From JBBTXG01 sp038062375 (GTDB taxonomy: Bacteria; Patescibacteriota; Minisyncoccia; Minisyncoccales; UBA10102), in assembly GCA_038062375.1 (NCBI GenBank), contig JBBTXG010000008.1, positions 9,151 to 73,150 of the forward strand: a stretch of 64,000 nucleotides of DNA, written 5' to 3'. Of the stretch, positions 49,542-57,897 are shown piece by piece; position 1 is the stretch's first letter; each line of letters begins with the position of its first letter. Position numbers and translations under genes: made by a program. Under the pieces are notes generated by a model, which saw nothing but the letters and a program-made list of their open reading frames with translations, had not been told where the DNA came from and did not search any database.

Positions 49542-50174
49542 TTAACAGTTTTCAGTCACTCGCGAAAGATGTTCTTGAGCGAGCTTTCGGAGAATACCCC
49601 AGGATGCTCGAGAATAGGAACGGAGTTTGCCTTCCGCATGTTCGATATCTTTTTCTAAGAAAAGTTTTATCATTTCCGCCCTTTCAGGAAATCTTCTTTG
49701 AATCTCATGAACCTCTGGCTTATATCCCGCCAGCGAGAGAAGGTTCCAGATAAAGTAGTGCCCGACAAATCGCAGATGATCTTCATCGCATTCTTCACGA
49801 TTCAAGGAATCAAATACCTCTTGTAACAACCTCCAAAGCTTCTCATCGCGCTCTTGGCCTTTTACAATTCCCTCAAAAACTTCTGAAATACGATGGACGA
49901 CTTTCAACTTCCTCAAATCTTGCCTTATATGTATATACGGATTCAACACAAGAGCATCTACTAAAGTTTTTTGCGTTTTCCCTTGAATAAACTCAAGGGC
50001 TGAAAGATAAAATAATCCCAAACCTCCCCGGAGCTTCGAAGTAATCTTGCGCACCGAGACTGCTCGAAGTTGCAGTTTGCCGAAATCTTTTGTAAAGACC
50101 GTAAAAATTCTGTCTGCTTCTCTGCTGTCTTGCTTTTGCAGTATGATACCTTCTGTTCGGTAATGAATAGCCAT
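49542..50174 (-). CDS. recO: DNA repair protein RecO
   Basis: RecO loads RecA onto SSB-coated DNA. The 210-residue protein starts with the OB-fold signature MAIHYRTEGIILQKQDSREADRIFTVFTKDFGKL and continues with the helical domain (GLFYLSALEFIQGK). The zinc-finger cysteines of many RecO proteins are absent, which is common in shorter forms. It lies 6 bp downstream of ileS on the same strand. Confidence 0.88.
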   Translation of the reverse strand: MAIHYRTEGIILQKQDSREADRIFTVFTKDFGKLQLRAVSVRKITSKLRGGLGLFYLSALEFIQGKTQKTLVDALVLNPYIHIRQDLRKLKVVHRISEVFEGIVKGQERDEKLWRLLQEVFDSLNREECDEDHLRFVGHYFIWNLLSLAGYKPEVHEIQRRFPERAEMIKLFLEKDIEHAEGKLRSYSRASWGILRKLAQEHLSRVTENC

Positions 50175-50180
50175 GAAAGA

Positions 50181-53100
50181 TCACTTCCTCATTCCAATCC
50201 AAAGCTTCTGACCCTCAAGGGTGAATTCCTGCTTCCTGTCAAACACCTCCTTGATCTCTTCGCCCTCTCTCAATTCTTTCAAGCCGGCAACTCCTCGAAT
50301 TATATCTCCGTATTCTCGCATAACTGTCAAAATCTCCTCGGACCCCCCATAGTGCAAGGTAATCCTCTGGCGCGGCTTATACCCTGCTTCTTTTCTCATC
50401 TCTTGAATATACCTCATGATTTCTCGCGCCATTCCCTCTTTTTTAAGCAAAGGAGTGATGGAAGTATCAAGAACAACTTCTTGAGAAATTTCTTTATCAA
50501 ACACAATCTCTTTGACATTAAGTTCCTCCTTGATGAGTTCATGGAATTCTGGAGCGATTTTTAATTTTTGATTTTTTATTTTTAATGTTGCGAGGGGTTG
50601 GCGTACCTTGATGCCGGCTTTCGCTCTCTCGGCCAATGCCTTTGCCACAATTTCTCGAACTTTTGCCATCTCTTCTTCTAAACGCTCATTTTTTATTGAA
50701 AAATCTTCTTTTGGCCAATCTTCCCAGTGCACGCTTTTCAAAACAGAATCAGCGACTCTCCCATAGATAAACTCACTCAAAAAAGGAATAAAAGGAGCGG
50801 CAAGTTTACTCGTAGTTAAAAGAATGTGCGCGAGCAAAAAAGAAGCTTCATCCTTCTCCCTTGGTCTGGAGGGATTTTGAAAACGCTGTCTCGACCTTCG
50901 GATATACCACAAAGAGACATCATCAACCACAAAACTTTCGAGAGTTCGTGCGGCACCGGTAATATCGTATGCATCAAGCTTATTTGTCATTTCTCGAATA
51001 GTACCGCTAAGTCTTGAGAGAATCCACCTATCTAAAATATTGCTGCTCGGCAATTTTAGATTTTTGATTTTGGCTTTTCCCGCTCTGTATGTTTCGTAAA
51101 ACACAAAACAATTCCAGAGCGTAAGAATAAATTTCCTCGTGGTCTGCTGGATATCCCTTTCGGAAAAAAGTTTTGGGTCGCCTGGCTGGTTGATCGAAAA
51201 GAAATACCATCGAATCGCTTCGACGCCGTATCTTTCGATCATATTCCATGGATTGACGACGTTTCCTTTTGACTTGGACATTTTTTCTCCTTTCTCGTCT
51301 AACAAATGGCCGAGCGAAATCACGTTTTTGTAAGGACTTTTGAAGCCGAGCAATGTGGAAACCGCCAACAACGTATAAAACCATCCTCGCGTTTGATCAA
51401 TTGCTTCCACGATGTAGTCGGCCGGAAACAACTCGGGCTGGGATAATTTCTGATCTCGAATGTCGGATTTCGAGTTTTTCTTAAATGGCCAGTGGGCTTG
51501 TGCAAATGGCATCGCACCTGAATCAAACCACACATCTCCAACTTCTTTCACGCGCATCATTTCTCCTTTTTTACATCTGGAACACTGAAACTTTACCTCA
51601 TCAATGTAAGGCCGGTGGAAATCAAGCTCCATATCCTCGTTATAGGGAAATCGTACAAGTGAAAGCTTTCTGAACTCTCCCGTTTTTATTGCTTTTCTCT
51701 TCCGATAGCCTACAAATTCTTCTCGAGAAAACCCCTTTGCAACCATCTCTAGCAACAGAAGGGTAATTTCGTGGCTCACGATGAGTATTGTTTTATTTTG
51801 ATGCGTTCTTTCAAGTTCATACATGAAATCTGCAACTCTCTTTTGCACATCGATCCAGTTTTCTCCGTGAGGAGGGCGCACGGAAAATCGCCTCCGATAG
51901 TGTTCCGCTGAAGTCTCGCCTTCTTTTCGAAAAAATGATCCAAATTCTTCAACATGCTTTCCGTTAAAGATTCCTACATCAAGCTCTCTTATTCGTTTGT
52001 CGTAGATTGGTTGTAATCCAAGTTCTTTTCCGATAATCTCTGCGGTCTGTTTTGTGCGCAACAATTCAGAAGAAAAAATAAGATCAATCTTTTTCTTCTT
52101 TAAATGTTTTGCAAGGATCTGTATCTCTCGAACTCCTTTGGAAGTAAGAGGAAAGGGAGTTTTCTCGGGAAGCGAGCTTAGCACGTTGGTAATCTGTCTC
52201 ACGGAATGACCGTGGCGCAATAGATAGTAGGTGTTTGAAGAGTAACGCTGTTTTCGCAGGTCTTCTTTCGATCCAATCACTTCTTGATTGGCACATGTAT
52301 TACACTTCCATACAGGCAAAGGAGTACCCCAATATCTTTCTCTCGAAAACGCCCAGTCTTTCACCTCTGCCAACCATTCTCCCATTCTTCCTTCTCTCAT
52401 ATGCGAAGGAATCCAGTTGATCTTCCGGTTGTTCGAGATCAGTGTTTTCTTCACCTTCTGCATGTTCAAAAACCAACTTTCCTTTGCATAGTAGAGCAAT
52501 GGTGTACTGCATCTCCAACAAAAAGGATACTCGTGTTCATACAGCTCTTCTTTTAAGAGCAGATTTCTCTTTTTGAGATCTTCGATGACCAGAGTATCTG
52601 TGTCTTTTACAAACATTCCCTGCCATTGAGGAACAAGCTCATTAAATTTTCCTTCTTCGTCAACCGTATGACGCTTGGGCAATCCCAATCGTTGCCCGAG
52701 TTGATAGTCGTCCTCTCCATACATCACGGCGGTATGCACGATACCAGTGCCTTCTTGAGTAGAAACAAAATCGCCAAGTGCAACATAATGCTTTTTCTCG
52801 GGTTGATTTTTTAAAGAATCGAAAAGGGGTTCATACTCCAAACCCACAAGTTTTTCTCCTTGGACCTCTCCCATAGTTCTCCAATTTCTCTCTCCTGTAT
52901 CTCCACCAAAAACTTTCTTTAGAAGATTTTGGGCTACAATATAGATCTCATCTCCTTGTTTCACGTATTCATACGTAATATCTTTCCCTACGGCGAGTGC
53001 AACGTTTCCGGGCAGGGTCCATGGGGTTGTGGTCCATGCAAGAAGATACGTTTGTACGCCTTTCCAATGACCTCCTTGCGCACCCGAGATCCGAGAAGGG

Positions 53101-53723
53101 ATCACTCGAAATTTCACATAGACCGATGGCTCTTTCACCGTTTTATACCCCTGTGCCATCTCATGGGAAGAAAGAGGAGTTCCGCACCGAGGACAATACG
53201 GCACCACTTTGTAATCTTTGTAGAGCAATCCCTTGTTCCAAAACTGTTTGATGATCCCCCATAAACTTTCAATGTAGTCTTCCTCATAGGTGATATAAGG
53301 ATGCTCCATATCCAGCCAAAACCCAATGCGCCTTGTGAAATCTTCCCATTCTTTCTTGAACTCCCATACCGATCTCTTACATTCCTTGTTGAACTTCGCT
53401 ATGCCGTACTTTTCAATATCTTTTTTCGACTTCAATCCCAATTTCTTCTCAATTTGCAGTTCGACGGGGAGTCCATGGGTATCCCAGCCGGCTTTTCTCT
53501 CCACCAAAAAACCGCGCATAGTCTTGTAGCGGCATATCACATCCTTGAACACACGAGATAGCATATGATGGAGCCCGGGGCCTGCATTAGCGGTTGGCGG
53601 CCCCTCATAAAACACAAAACGCGGCGATTTCTTGCGCAGCTTCAAGGAAACCTCAAACGCCCCCTGCTTTGTCCATCGTCTTAAAATCTCCTCTTCCATT
53701 TTTGGAAAATTGATCTCATTCAT
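50181..53723 (-). CDS. ileS: Isoleucyl-tRNA synthetase with an inserted histidine-phosphatase domain
   Basis: This 1180-residue IleRS has the HIGH variant GPGLHHML (48-55), the editing domain (TTTPWTLPGN), ERYWGTPLPVW, and KMSKS at 814-818. The zinc-ribbon pairs CNTC (474-477) and CSRC (714-717) are separated by about 235 residues instead of roughly 40. The extra part (about 497-690, at 51654-52235) is a phosphoglycerate-mutase-type histidine phosphatase: LLRHGHS with catalytic His504, SSELLRTKQTA with Arg556, RELDVG with Glu580, and VSHE with His651. All catalytic positions are kept. Three low-complexity inserts also occur. An assembly gap precedes the gene by 36 bp, but the start MNEINFPKMEEEIL looks complete. 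Confidence 0.95.
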   Translation of the reverse strand: MNEINFPKMEEEILRRWTKQGAFEVSLKLRKKSPRFVFYEGPPTANAGPGLHHMLSRVFKDVICRYKTMRGFLVERKAGWDTHGLPVELQIEKKLGLKSKKDIEKYGIAKFNKECKRSVWEFKKEWEDFTRRIGFWLDMEHPYITYEEDYIESLWGIIKQFWNKGLLYKDYKVVPYCPRCGTPLSSHEMAQGYKTVKEPSVYVKFRVIPSRISGAQGGHWKGVQTYLLAWTTTPWTLPGNVALAVGKDITYEYVKQGDEIYIVAQNLLKKVFGGDTGERNWRTMGEVQGEKLVGLEYEPLFDSLKNQPEKKHYVALGDFVSTQEGTGIVHTAVMYGEDDYQLGQRLGLPKRHTVDEEGKFNELVPQWQGMFVKDTDTLVIEDLKKRNLLLKEELYEHEYPFCWRCSTPLLYYAKESWFLNMQKVKKTLISNNRKINWIPSHMREGRMGEWLAEVKDWAFSRERYWGTPLPVWKCNTCANQEVIGSKEDLRKQRYSSNTYYLLRHGHSVRQITNVLSSLPEKTPFPLTSKGVREIQILAKHLKKKKIDLIFSSELLRTKQTAEIIGKELGLQPIYDKRIRELDVGIFNGKHVEEFGSFFRKEGETSAEHYRRRFSVRPPHGENWIDVQKRVADFMYELERTHQNKTILIVSHEITLLLLEMVAKGFSREEFVGYRKRKAIKTGEFRKLSLVRFPYNEDMELDFHRPYIDEVKFQCSRCKKGEMMRVKEVGDVWFDSGAMPFAQAHWPFKKNSKSDIRDQKLSQPELFPADYIVEAIDQTRGWFYTLLAVSTLLGFKSPYKNVISLGHLLDEKGEKMSKSKGNVVNPWNMIERYGVEAIRWYFFSINQPGDPKLFSERDIQQTTRKFILTLWNCFVFYETYRAGKAKIKNLKLPSSNILDRWILSRLSGTIREMTNKLDAYDITGAARTLESFVVDDVSLWYIRRSRQRFQNPSRPREKDEASFLLAHILLTTSKLAAPFIPFLSEFIYGRVADSVLKSVHWEDWPKEDFSIKNERLEEEMAKVREIVAKALAERAKAGIKVRQPLATLKIKNQKLKIAPEFHELIKEELNVKEIVFDKEISQEVVLDTSITPLLKKEGMAREIMRYIQEMRKEAGYKPRQRITLHYGGSEEILTVMREYGDIIRGVAGLKELREGEEIKEVFDRKQEFTLEGQKLWIGMRK

Positions 53724-53759
53724 ACCATCTCCATAACACTGATCTCATCCTTTTTCAAT

Positions 53760-53859
53760 NNNNNNNNNNNNNNNNNNNNNNNNNNNNNNNNNNNNNNNNN
53801 NNNNNNNNNNNNNNNNNNNNNNNNNNNNNNNNNNNNNNNNNNNNNNNNNNNNNNNNNNN
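53760..53859. other. Assembly gap (100 N) between argS and ileS
   Basis: A fixed run of 100 N marks a scaffold join of unknown length. The flanking 53860-53946 contains no gene that I can support. Confidence 0.99.
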
Positions 53860-53946
53860 GCCTCCCACCCCACTCACCTCCAGTTATGGGAGAGTGTTAC
53901 TCGGGCCAGCGGAGAACGATGTTCTGGATCATTTCATAGGCTCAAG

Positions 53947-55570
53947 CTACATTTTCTCTAGGGTTTGAATGCCGAGAAGAGATAGGCTATTGGAGATGAC
54001 TTGGGCAACGGCCGCGGTGAGCAAAAGGCGAAATTCTTGCTTCTCTTTTGTTTCTGCCTGCAAGACAGAATGACTGTGGTAGAACGTATTGTATGTCTGC
54101 GCCAAATCAAACGCAAAGCCACAGATAAGGTTTGGCTCAAACTTCTCTGCTGCTTCTCGAACAATCTCTTCAAACCGATACGCCAGCCTCAAAATATCAA
54201 GCTCTTCTTTTGAGAAATGCTCTTTATGGCTTCGAAATCCAACATTCGAAATTCGAAATTTTGCTTTGCGAAGAATACTCTTGCACCTCGCATAGGTATA
54301 AAGAAGATAGGGACCCGAGTCGCCCTCCAAGCTCACCGAACTCTTCAAATCGAACATAACATCTGCCTTGGGATCTACTCGAAGCATTGAATACTTGACC
54401 GCCGCAATGGCACCTATCTCCTGTATCCGTTTTTGCTCTGCCGGAGTCAAACCTTCGTTTTTGATCAAACGCGAAAGAAGGGTTTTTATTTCGGAAAGCA
54501 AATGATCTATCGTAATGACAACTCCGGTTCTTGAAGACATCTTTTTCCCCACCAACTGCACCATGCCCATCGAAAGATGACATTCCCGCCCCTTGAATTT
54601 CTCATCGATGAGTTCCAAGGCCTTAAAGACCACCTGAAAATACGCGCTCTGCTCACTTGCAACCACGTGGATATTGAGATCAAACGGAAAATCTTTATAC
54701 TGCATGGGCGCCAATCCCATTTCTTTTCCCTCATAGGTGGGGTGGCCGTCTTGCGTGATAAAAACACGTGTATGAAGTCCGTATTTTTCGCCCTCAAAGA
54801 TAACCGCACCATTGCTTTCTTGAAAAATGTTTCCTCTATTTTTGAGAACAATTTTTTTGCCGCGATCCGCTACTTCGCTTTCAAAATAGAGTTTATCAAA
54901 CCTTGTGCCGAACCGTTTGTAAATGGAATCAAAATAATCAAGACTCCACGTACGCGTCTTCTTGTAGATGGACATTGTATCTTTCGCACGCTCATAGAGT
55001 TTCCTGTTGAGCTCGTCAATTCGATCTTTCTGTTGTTCGTATTCTTGATTGCCTCTCACATATCCTTCCCCAAGCAAGCGAGCTTTCTCTTGCACATTAA
55101 GCTTCTGGGCCTGTTTCCAAGGGATGGCGCGCTCTTGAAAAATTTTCTCGATGCCCCAAATCGCTTTTGCAACATGCGGCCCGACATCTCCCTGATAGTT
55201 CGCCCGAAACACCCTTGCCCCGCACGCTTCAAAAATACGCGCCAATGCCTCGCCCGTGATCAATGTCCGCATGTGTCCAACGTGCATCTCCTTGTGCGTA
55301 TTGGGATGCGCATATTCCACCATTATCTTTTTTCCCTTGAGGGATGTATTCTGGCCNNNNNNNNNNNNNNNNNNNNNNNNNNNNNNNNNNNNNNNNNNNN
55401 NNNNNNNNNNNNNNNNNNNNNNNNNNNNNNNNNNNNNNNNNNNNNNNNNNNNNNNNATTCTCGGGATGCTCGAAAGAGATCTCTTGCATGTCAAAATCAC
55501 CAACCCCTTTTTCTTTTTTGAGCTCCAAAAGTGCTTGCCGGAGCACTTTTCGAATTTCTTCTTTTGCCAT
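53947..55570 (-). CDS. argS: Arginyl-tRNA synthetase, interrupted by an assembly gap
   Basis: ArgRS charges tRNA-Arg. The N-terminal piece (55570-55457) shows MAKEEIRKVLRQALLELKK, part of the additional N-terminal domain. After 100 N (55357-55456) comes VEYAHPNTHKEMHVGHMRT with the HIGH motif, then the catalytic core and the anticodon-binding DALR-type domain (ending LLGIQTLEKM). The frames flanking the gap differ, so its true size is unknown; perhaps 80-100 residues of the N-terminal domain are missing. A low-complexity stretch (KFRISNVGFRSH, about 54233-54270) lies in the C-terminal domain. It is divergent from smpB. Confidence 0.93.
55357..55456. other. Assembly gap (100 N) inside argS
   Basis: A fixed run of 100 N interrupts the N-terminal domain of argS. 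True length is unknown. Confidence 0.99.
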
Positions 55571-55612
55571 TTCTCTTTCAGTGTAACGTATTTTTAGTTA
55601 GAATGAAAAGGC

Positions 55613-56068
55613 ATGAAGATACTTGCAGAAAATAGAAAAGCATACTTTCATTACGAGATACTGGAAACGTACCTGGCAGGTATCGTATTACAGGGACAAG
55701 AGGTAAAGTCTATCAAATCAGGGAGGATTCAGTTGGCAAGTTCATACGCAGTGTTCCGAGGCGAAGAACTCTTTTTGATCGGAGCTCATATCCCGCCTTA
55801 TCAGCCCGCAAATGCTCCAGCAGATTATAATCCCGAGCGCCATCGAAAACTCCTCTTGCATAAAAACGAACTCCAGTACCTCGTAGGAAAAACCAAAGAA
55901 CGGGGCTTGACGTTGGTACCCTTACGGGTGTATATTCAAAAGGGCAAGATAAAGCTTGACTTGGGACTCGCAAGAGGAAAAACACAACGGGACAAAAGAG
56001 AACATATCAAACAGAGGGAGGCTGAACGAGAAATGAGGAGCGCACTGCATGGGGGTGACTTGATTTGA
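55613..56068 (+). CDS. smpB: SsrA-binding protein SmpB
   Basis: SmpB binds tmRNA and brings it to stalled ribosomes. The 151-residue protein has LAENRKAYFHYEILETYLAGIVLQGQEVKSIKSGRI, the conserved AHIPPYQ segment and the basic C-terminal tail (GLARGKTQRDKREHIKQREAEREM). Its last 18 bp are also the 5' end of the tmRNA gene at 56051. It is divergent from argS; a possible -10 (TAGAAT) lies 10 bp before the start. Confidence 0.96.
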   Translation: MKILAENRKAYFHYEILETYLAGIVLQGQEVKSIKSGRIQLASSYAVFRGEELFLIGAHIPPYQPANAPADYNPERHRKLLLHKNELQYLVGKTKERGLTLVPLRVYIQKGKIKLDLGLARGKTQRDKREHIKQREAEREMRSALHGGDLI

Positions 56069-56383
56069 CGAAAAGAAAAGGTTTCGTGAGCAGGCAAAGA
56101 GGCAAAAATAACTGCCAACATATTTAGCCCTCAAAGGGCTCTTGCTTACGCATAAAGAAACGTAAGCCGTTCTCTCCTTGATTCTCGATAGAGGGGAAGA
56201 GCGTCAACAATCGAGAAAAGATGGCGTTCTTTGGATCCGAAACGCTATCAACAACCAAAAAGGATCATAAAGGGAAGAAGGGTTTGGCCCGGTTCTCACT
56301 TTCTTCTCTTCGCTGAACCGGGATAAGCCTGTAGCGCACGATTCTGGATCTTTTCGGACGGGACTTCGCCGTCCCCACCTCCA
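56051..56383 (+). ncRNA. ssrA: Transfer-messenger RNA (tmRNA)
   Basis: The 333-nt gene begins GGGGGTGACTTGATTTGACG and ends with the partner acceptor strand CACCTCC plus discriminator A. All seven acceptor pairs form, with one G-U. The 3' part has the AGCCTGTAG and TTTTCGGAC landmarks. The reading frame after the resume point (GCA at 56102) encodes AKITANIFSPQRALAYA and stops at 56155. Pseudoknot-forming segments fill the middle (for example GGCCCGGTTC/GAACCGGG). The T-arm stem GGGAC/GTCCC holds only a 6-nt loop, TTCGCC, one short of normal. CCA is not encoded. It overlaps smpB by 18 bp and is followed directly by infC. Confidence 0.93.
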
Positions 56384-56397
56384 CCCTAAAGCCAATC

Positions 56398-56913
56398 ATT
56401 ACTTTGCGAAAAAGAATTTTTCTCAACAATCAAATACGAGCGCGCGACATCAGACTCATTGATGAGACAGGAAAGCAAGTTGGTGTAATCCCTTTGCCGG
56501 AAGCTCTCCGCATTGCAAGAGAACGAAACTTTGACCTTATCCAAGTAACCGAGCGCGTAGAACCGCCGGTATGTAAACTAGGAGATTACGGGAAGTATCT
56601 CTACCAACAAGAAAAAAAAGAAAAAGCAACTAAAAAACATGTGGGTGGAGAACTCAAAGAGGTCAGACTTACGTATATGATTTCAGACCATGATTTAGGA
56701 ATAAGAGTAATGCAAGCTGAAAAATTTTTGCAGAGAGGAGACCGCGTAAGAATAACTCTTCCTTTGAGAGGAAGGGAGAAAGCGCTCGCGGAATTTGCGC
56801 GACAAAAGGTGGAAAGGTTTTTAGAGATGCTGAAACCTTCGGTTTCCCTCAAGGTAGAACGAGAGCTCAAGAGAGAACCGAGGGGATTATCAATGATTGT
56901 GGCAAAACAGTAA
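56398..56913 (+). CDS. infC: Translation initiation factor IF-3
   Basis: IF-3 keeps ribosomal subunits apart and checks the start codon. The protein is about 170 residues: N-domain FLNNQIRARDIRLIDETGKQVG, linker rich in Lys, and C-domain EVRLTYMISDHDLGIRVMQAEKFL. There is no ATG in frame at the right place. Candidates are ATT at 56398 (the famous infC start in E. coli) and TTG at 56404; I start at the ATT. Both lie just after the tmRNA 3' end, and no ribosome site is obvious. It is the first gene of the standard infC-rpmI-rplT order. Confidence 0.93.
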   Translation: MTLRKRIFLNNQIRARDIRLIDETGKQVGVIPLPEALRIARERNFDLIQVTERVEPPVCKLGDYGKYLYQQEKKEKATKKHVGGELKEVRLTYMISDHDLGIRVMQAEKFLQRGDRVRITLPLRGREKALAEFARQKVERFLEMLKPSVSLKVERELKREPRGLSMIVAKQ

Positions 56914-56915
56914 GT

Positions 56916-57113
56916 ATGCCAAAACCGAAAACAAGAAAATCAATCATCAAACGATTTAAAACCACAAGGTCGGGAAAAATCCTTCGAAGGGCAACGGGAC
57001 AAGACCACTATCTTGCAAAGCGTTCCGGAAAACAGAGAAGAAAAAGTCGAAAGTGGGTTGCGCTTTCAAAACCAGAAGCAAAAGCAATTAAGAAATTCCT
57101 ATGGCACGCGTAA
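56916..57113 (+). CDS. rpmI: Ribosomal protein bL35
   Basis: This 65-residue basic protein begins MPKPKTRKSIIKRFKTTRSGKI and has the L35 pattern RRATGQDHYLAKRSGKQRR. It is a component of the large subunit. It starts 2 bp after infC and overlaps rplT by 13 bp, which couples their translation. Confidence 0.95.
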   Translation: MPKPKTRKSIIKRFKTTRSGKILRRATGQDHYLAKRSGKQRRKSRKWVALSKPEAKAIKKFLWHA

Positions 57114-57457
57114 AACGAGGGACGATTGCCCATAAACGCCGGAAACATATCTTCCGGTATACGAAGGGATTTCGTTGGGGAAGAAAATCAAAATATCGCT
57201 ATGCAAAAAATGCGCTTTGGCATGCGTGGAGGCATGCATGGCGTGATCGAAAGAGAAAAAAGAGGGTTTTCCGGGCGCTCTGGCAGATCACCATAAACGC
57301 AGCCTTGAGAGAAAATGGGCTGAATTATAGCAGGTTTATCCCATTGCTCAAGAAACAGAGTGTTGCTATCGATCGAAAAATCCTCTCCAGCCTCGCGAAA
57401 GAACATCGTCAGATATTCGACGCGATCATCGAAAAGGTTACCTCACAAACTCCATAA
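57101..57457 (+). CDS. rplT: Ribosomal protein bL20
   Basis: This 118-residue protein has the L20 start MARVKRGTIAHKRRKHIFRYTKGFRW and the conserved ENGLNYSRFIPLLKKQSVAIDRKILSSLA near the C-terminus. In E. coli L20 represses its own operon, and whether that holds here cannot be judged. It overlaps rpmI by 13 bp and is convergent with a NUDIX gene 1 bp away. Confidence 0.96.
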   Translation: MARVKRGTIAHKRRKHIFRYTKGFRWGRKSKYRYAKNALWHAWRHAWRDRKRKKRVFRALWQITINAALRENGLNYSRFIPLLKKQSVAIDRKILSSLAKEHRQIFDAIIEKVTSQTP

Positions 57458-57458
57458 C

Positions 57459-57896
57459 TCAAGCTTTCTTCTTGAGAAATGCTTGGGCTTTTTTAAGAAG
57501 TTCCTTTGCGTTTTCGTACGTGAGCTGCAAAAGAGCCTCCTCATAAAGAAGCCACTGATAGCCGATGTGCTCGGAAGAAAGGGTAACCTCTTGAGTTTTC
57601 GCACGAGCCAAGTAAAAGATGACTGTTTTTGAAACTGTCTTTCCTTGAAACCTGAACCAATACGAAATCACCTCCCGAAAACCTTTGAGAAGCTCAATAT
57701 CCTCTAACCCCGTTTCTTCTCTTACCTCTCTTCTGACCGTGTCTTCTTCTGCCTCTCCCTTCTCCATATGACCTTTGGGAAAATCCCAGTACCCTTTCTT
57801 TGCTTTTGGAGAAGAAGGGCAGTGGAGAAGTATGTACTCGAGTCCTTTGTCCGTAACGCGAAAAATAATAGCGCCTGCGGATTTTTCTTTTGGCAT
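57459..57896 (-). CDS. NUDIX hydrolase
   Basis: This 145-residue protein has a complete NUDIX box, GHMEKGEAEEDTVRREVREETGL (about 41-63), with the REVREE metal-binding core. The sequence before it (WDFPKGH) and the general length match diadenosine-tetraphosphate (Ap4A) hydrolases. It would hydrolyse a nucleoside diphosphate linked to another group. It directly follows polX (1 bp), on the same strand. Confidence 0.9.
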   Translation of the reverse strand: MPKEKSAGAIIFRVTDKGLEYILLHCPSSPKAKKGYWDFPKGHMEKGEAEEDTVRREVREETGLEDIELLKGFREVISYWFRFQGKTVSKTVIFYLARAKTQEVTLSSEHIGYQWLLYEEALLQLTYENAKELLKKAQAFLKKKA

Positions 57897-57897
57897 G

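Noticed and set aside
53860..53946. T-box leader for ileS
   Set aside because: GGGGTGGGAGGC just before the gap vaguely recalls a T-box, but the specifier region and the rest fall in the N-run or are not recognisable.
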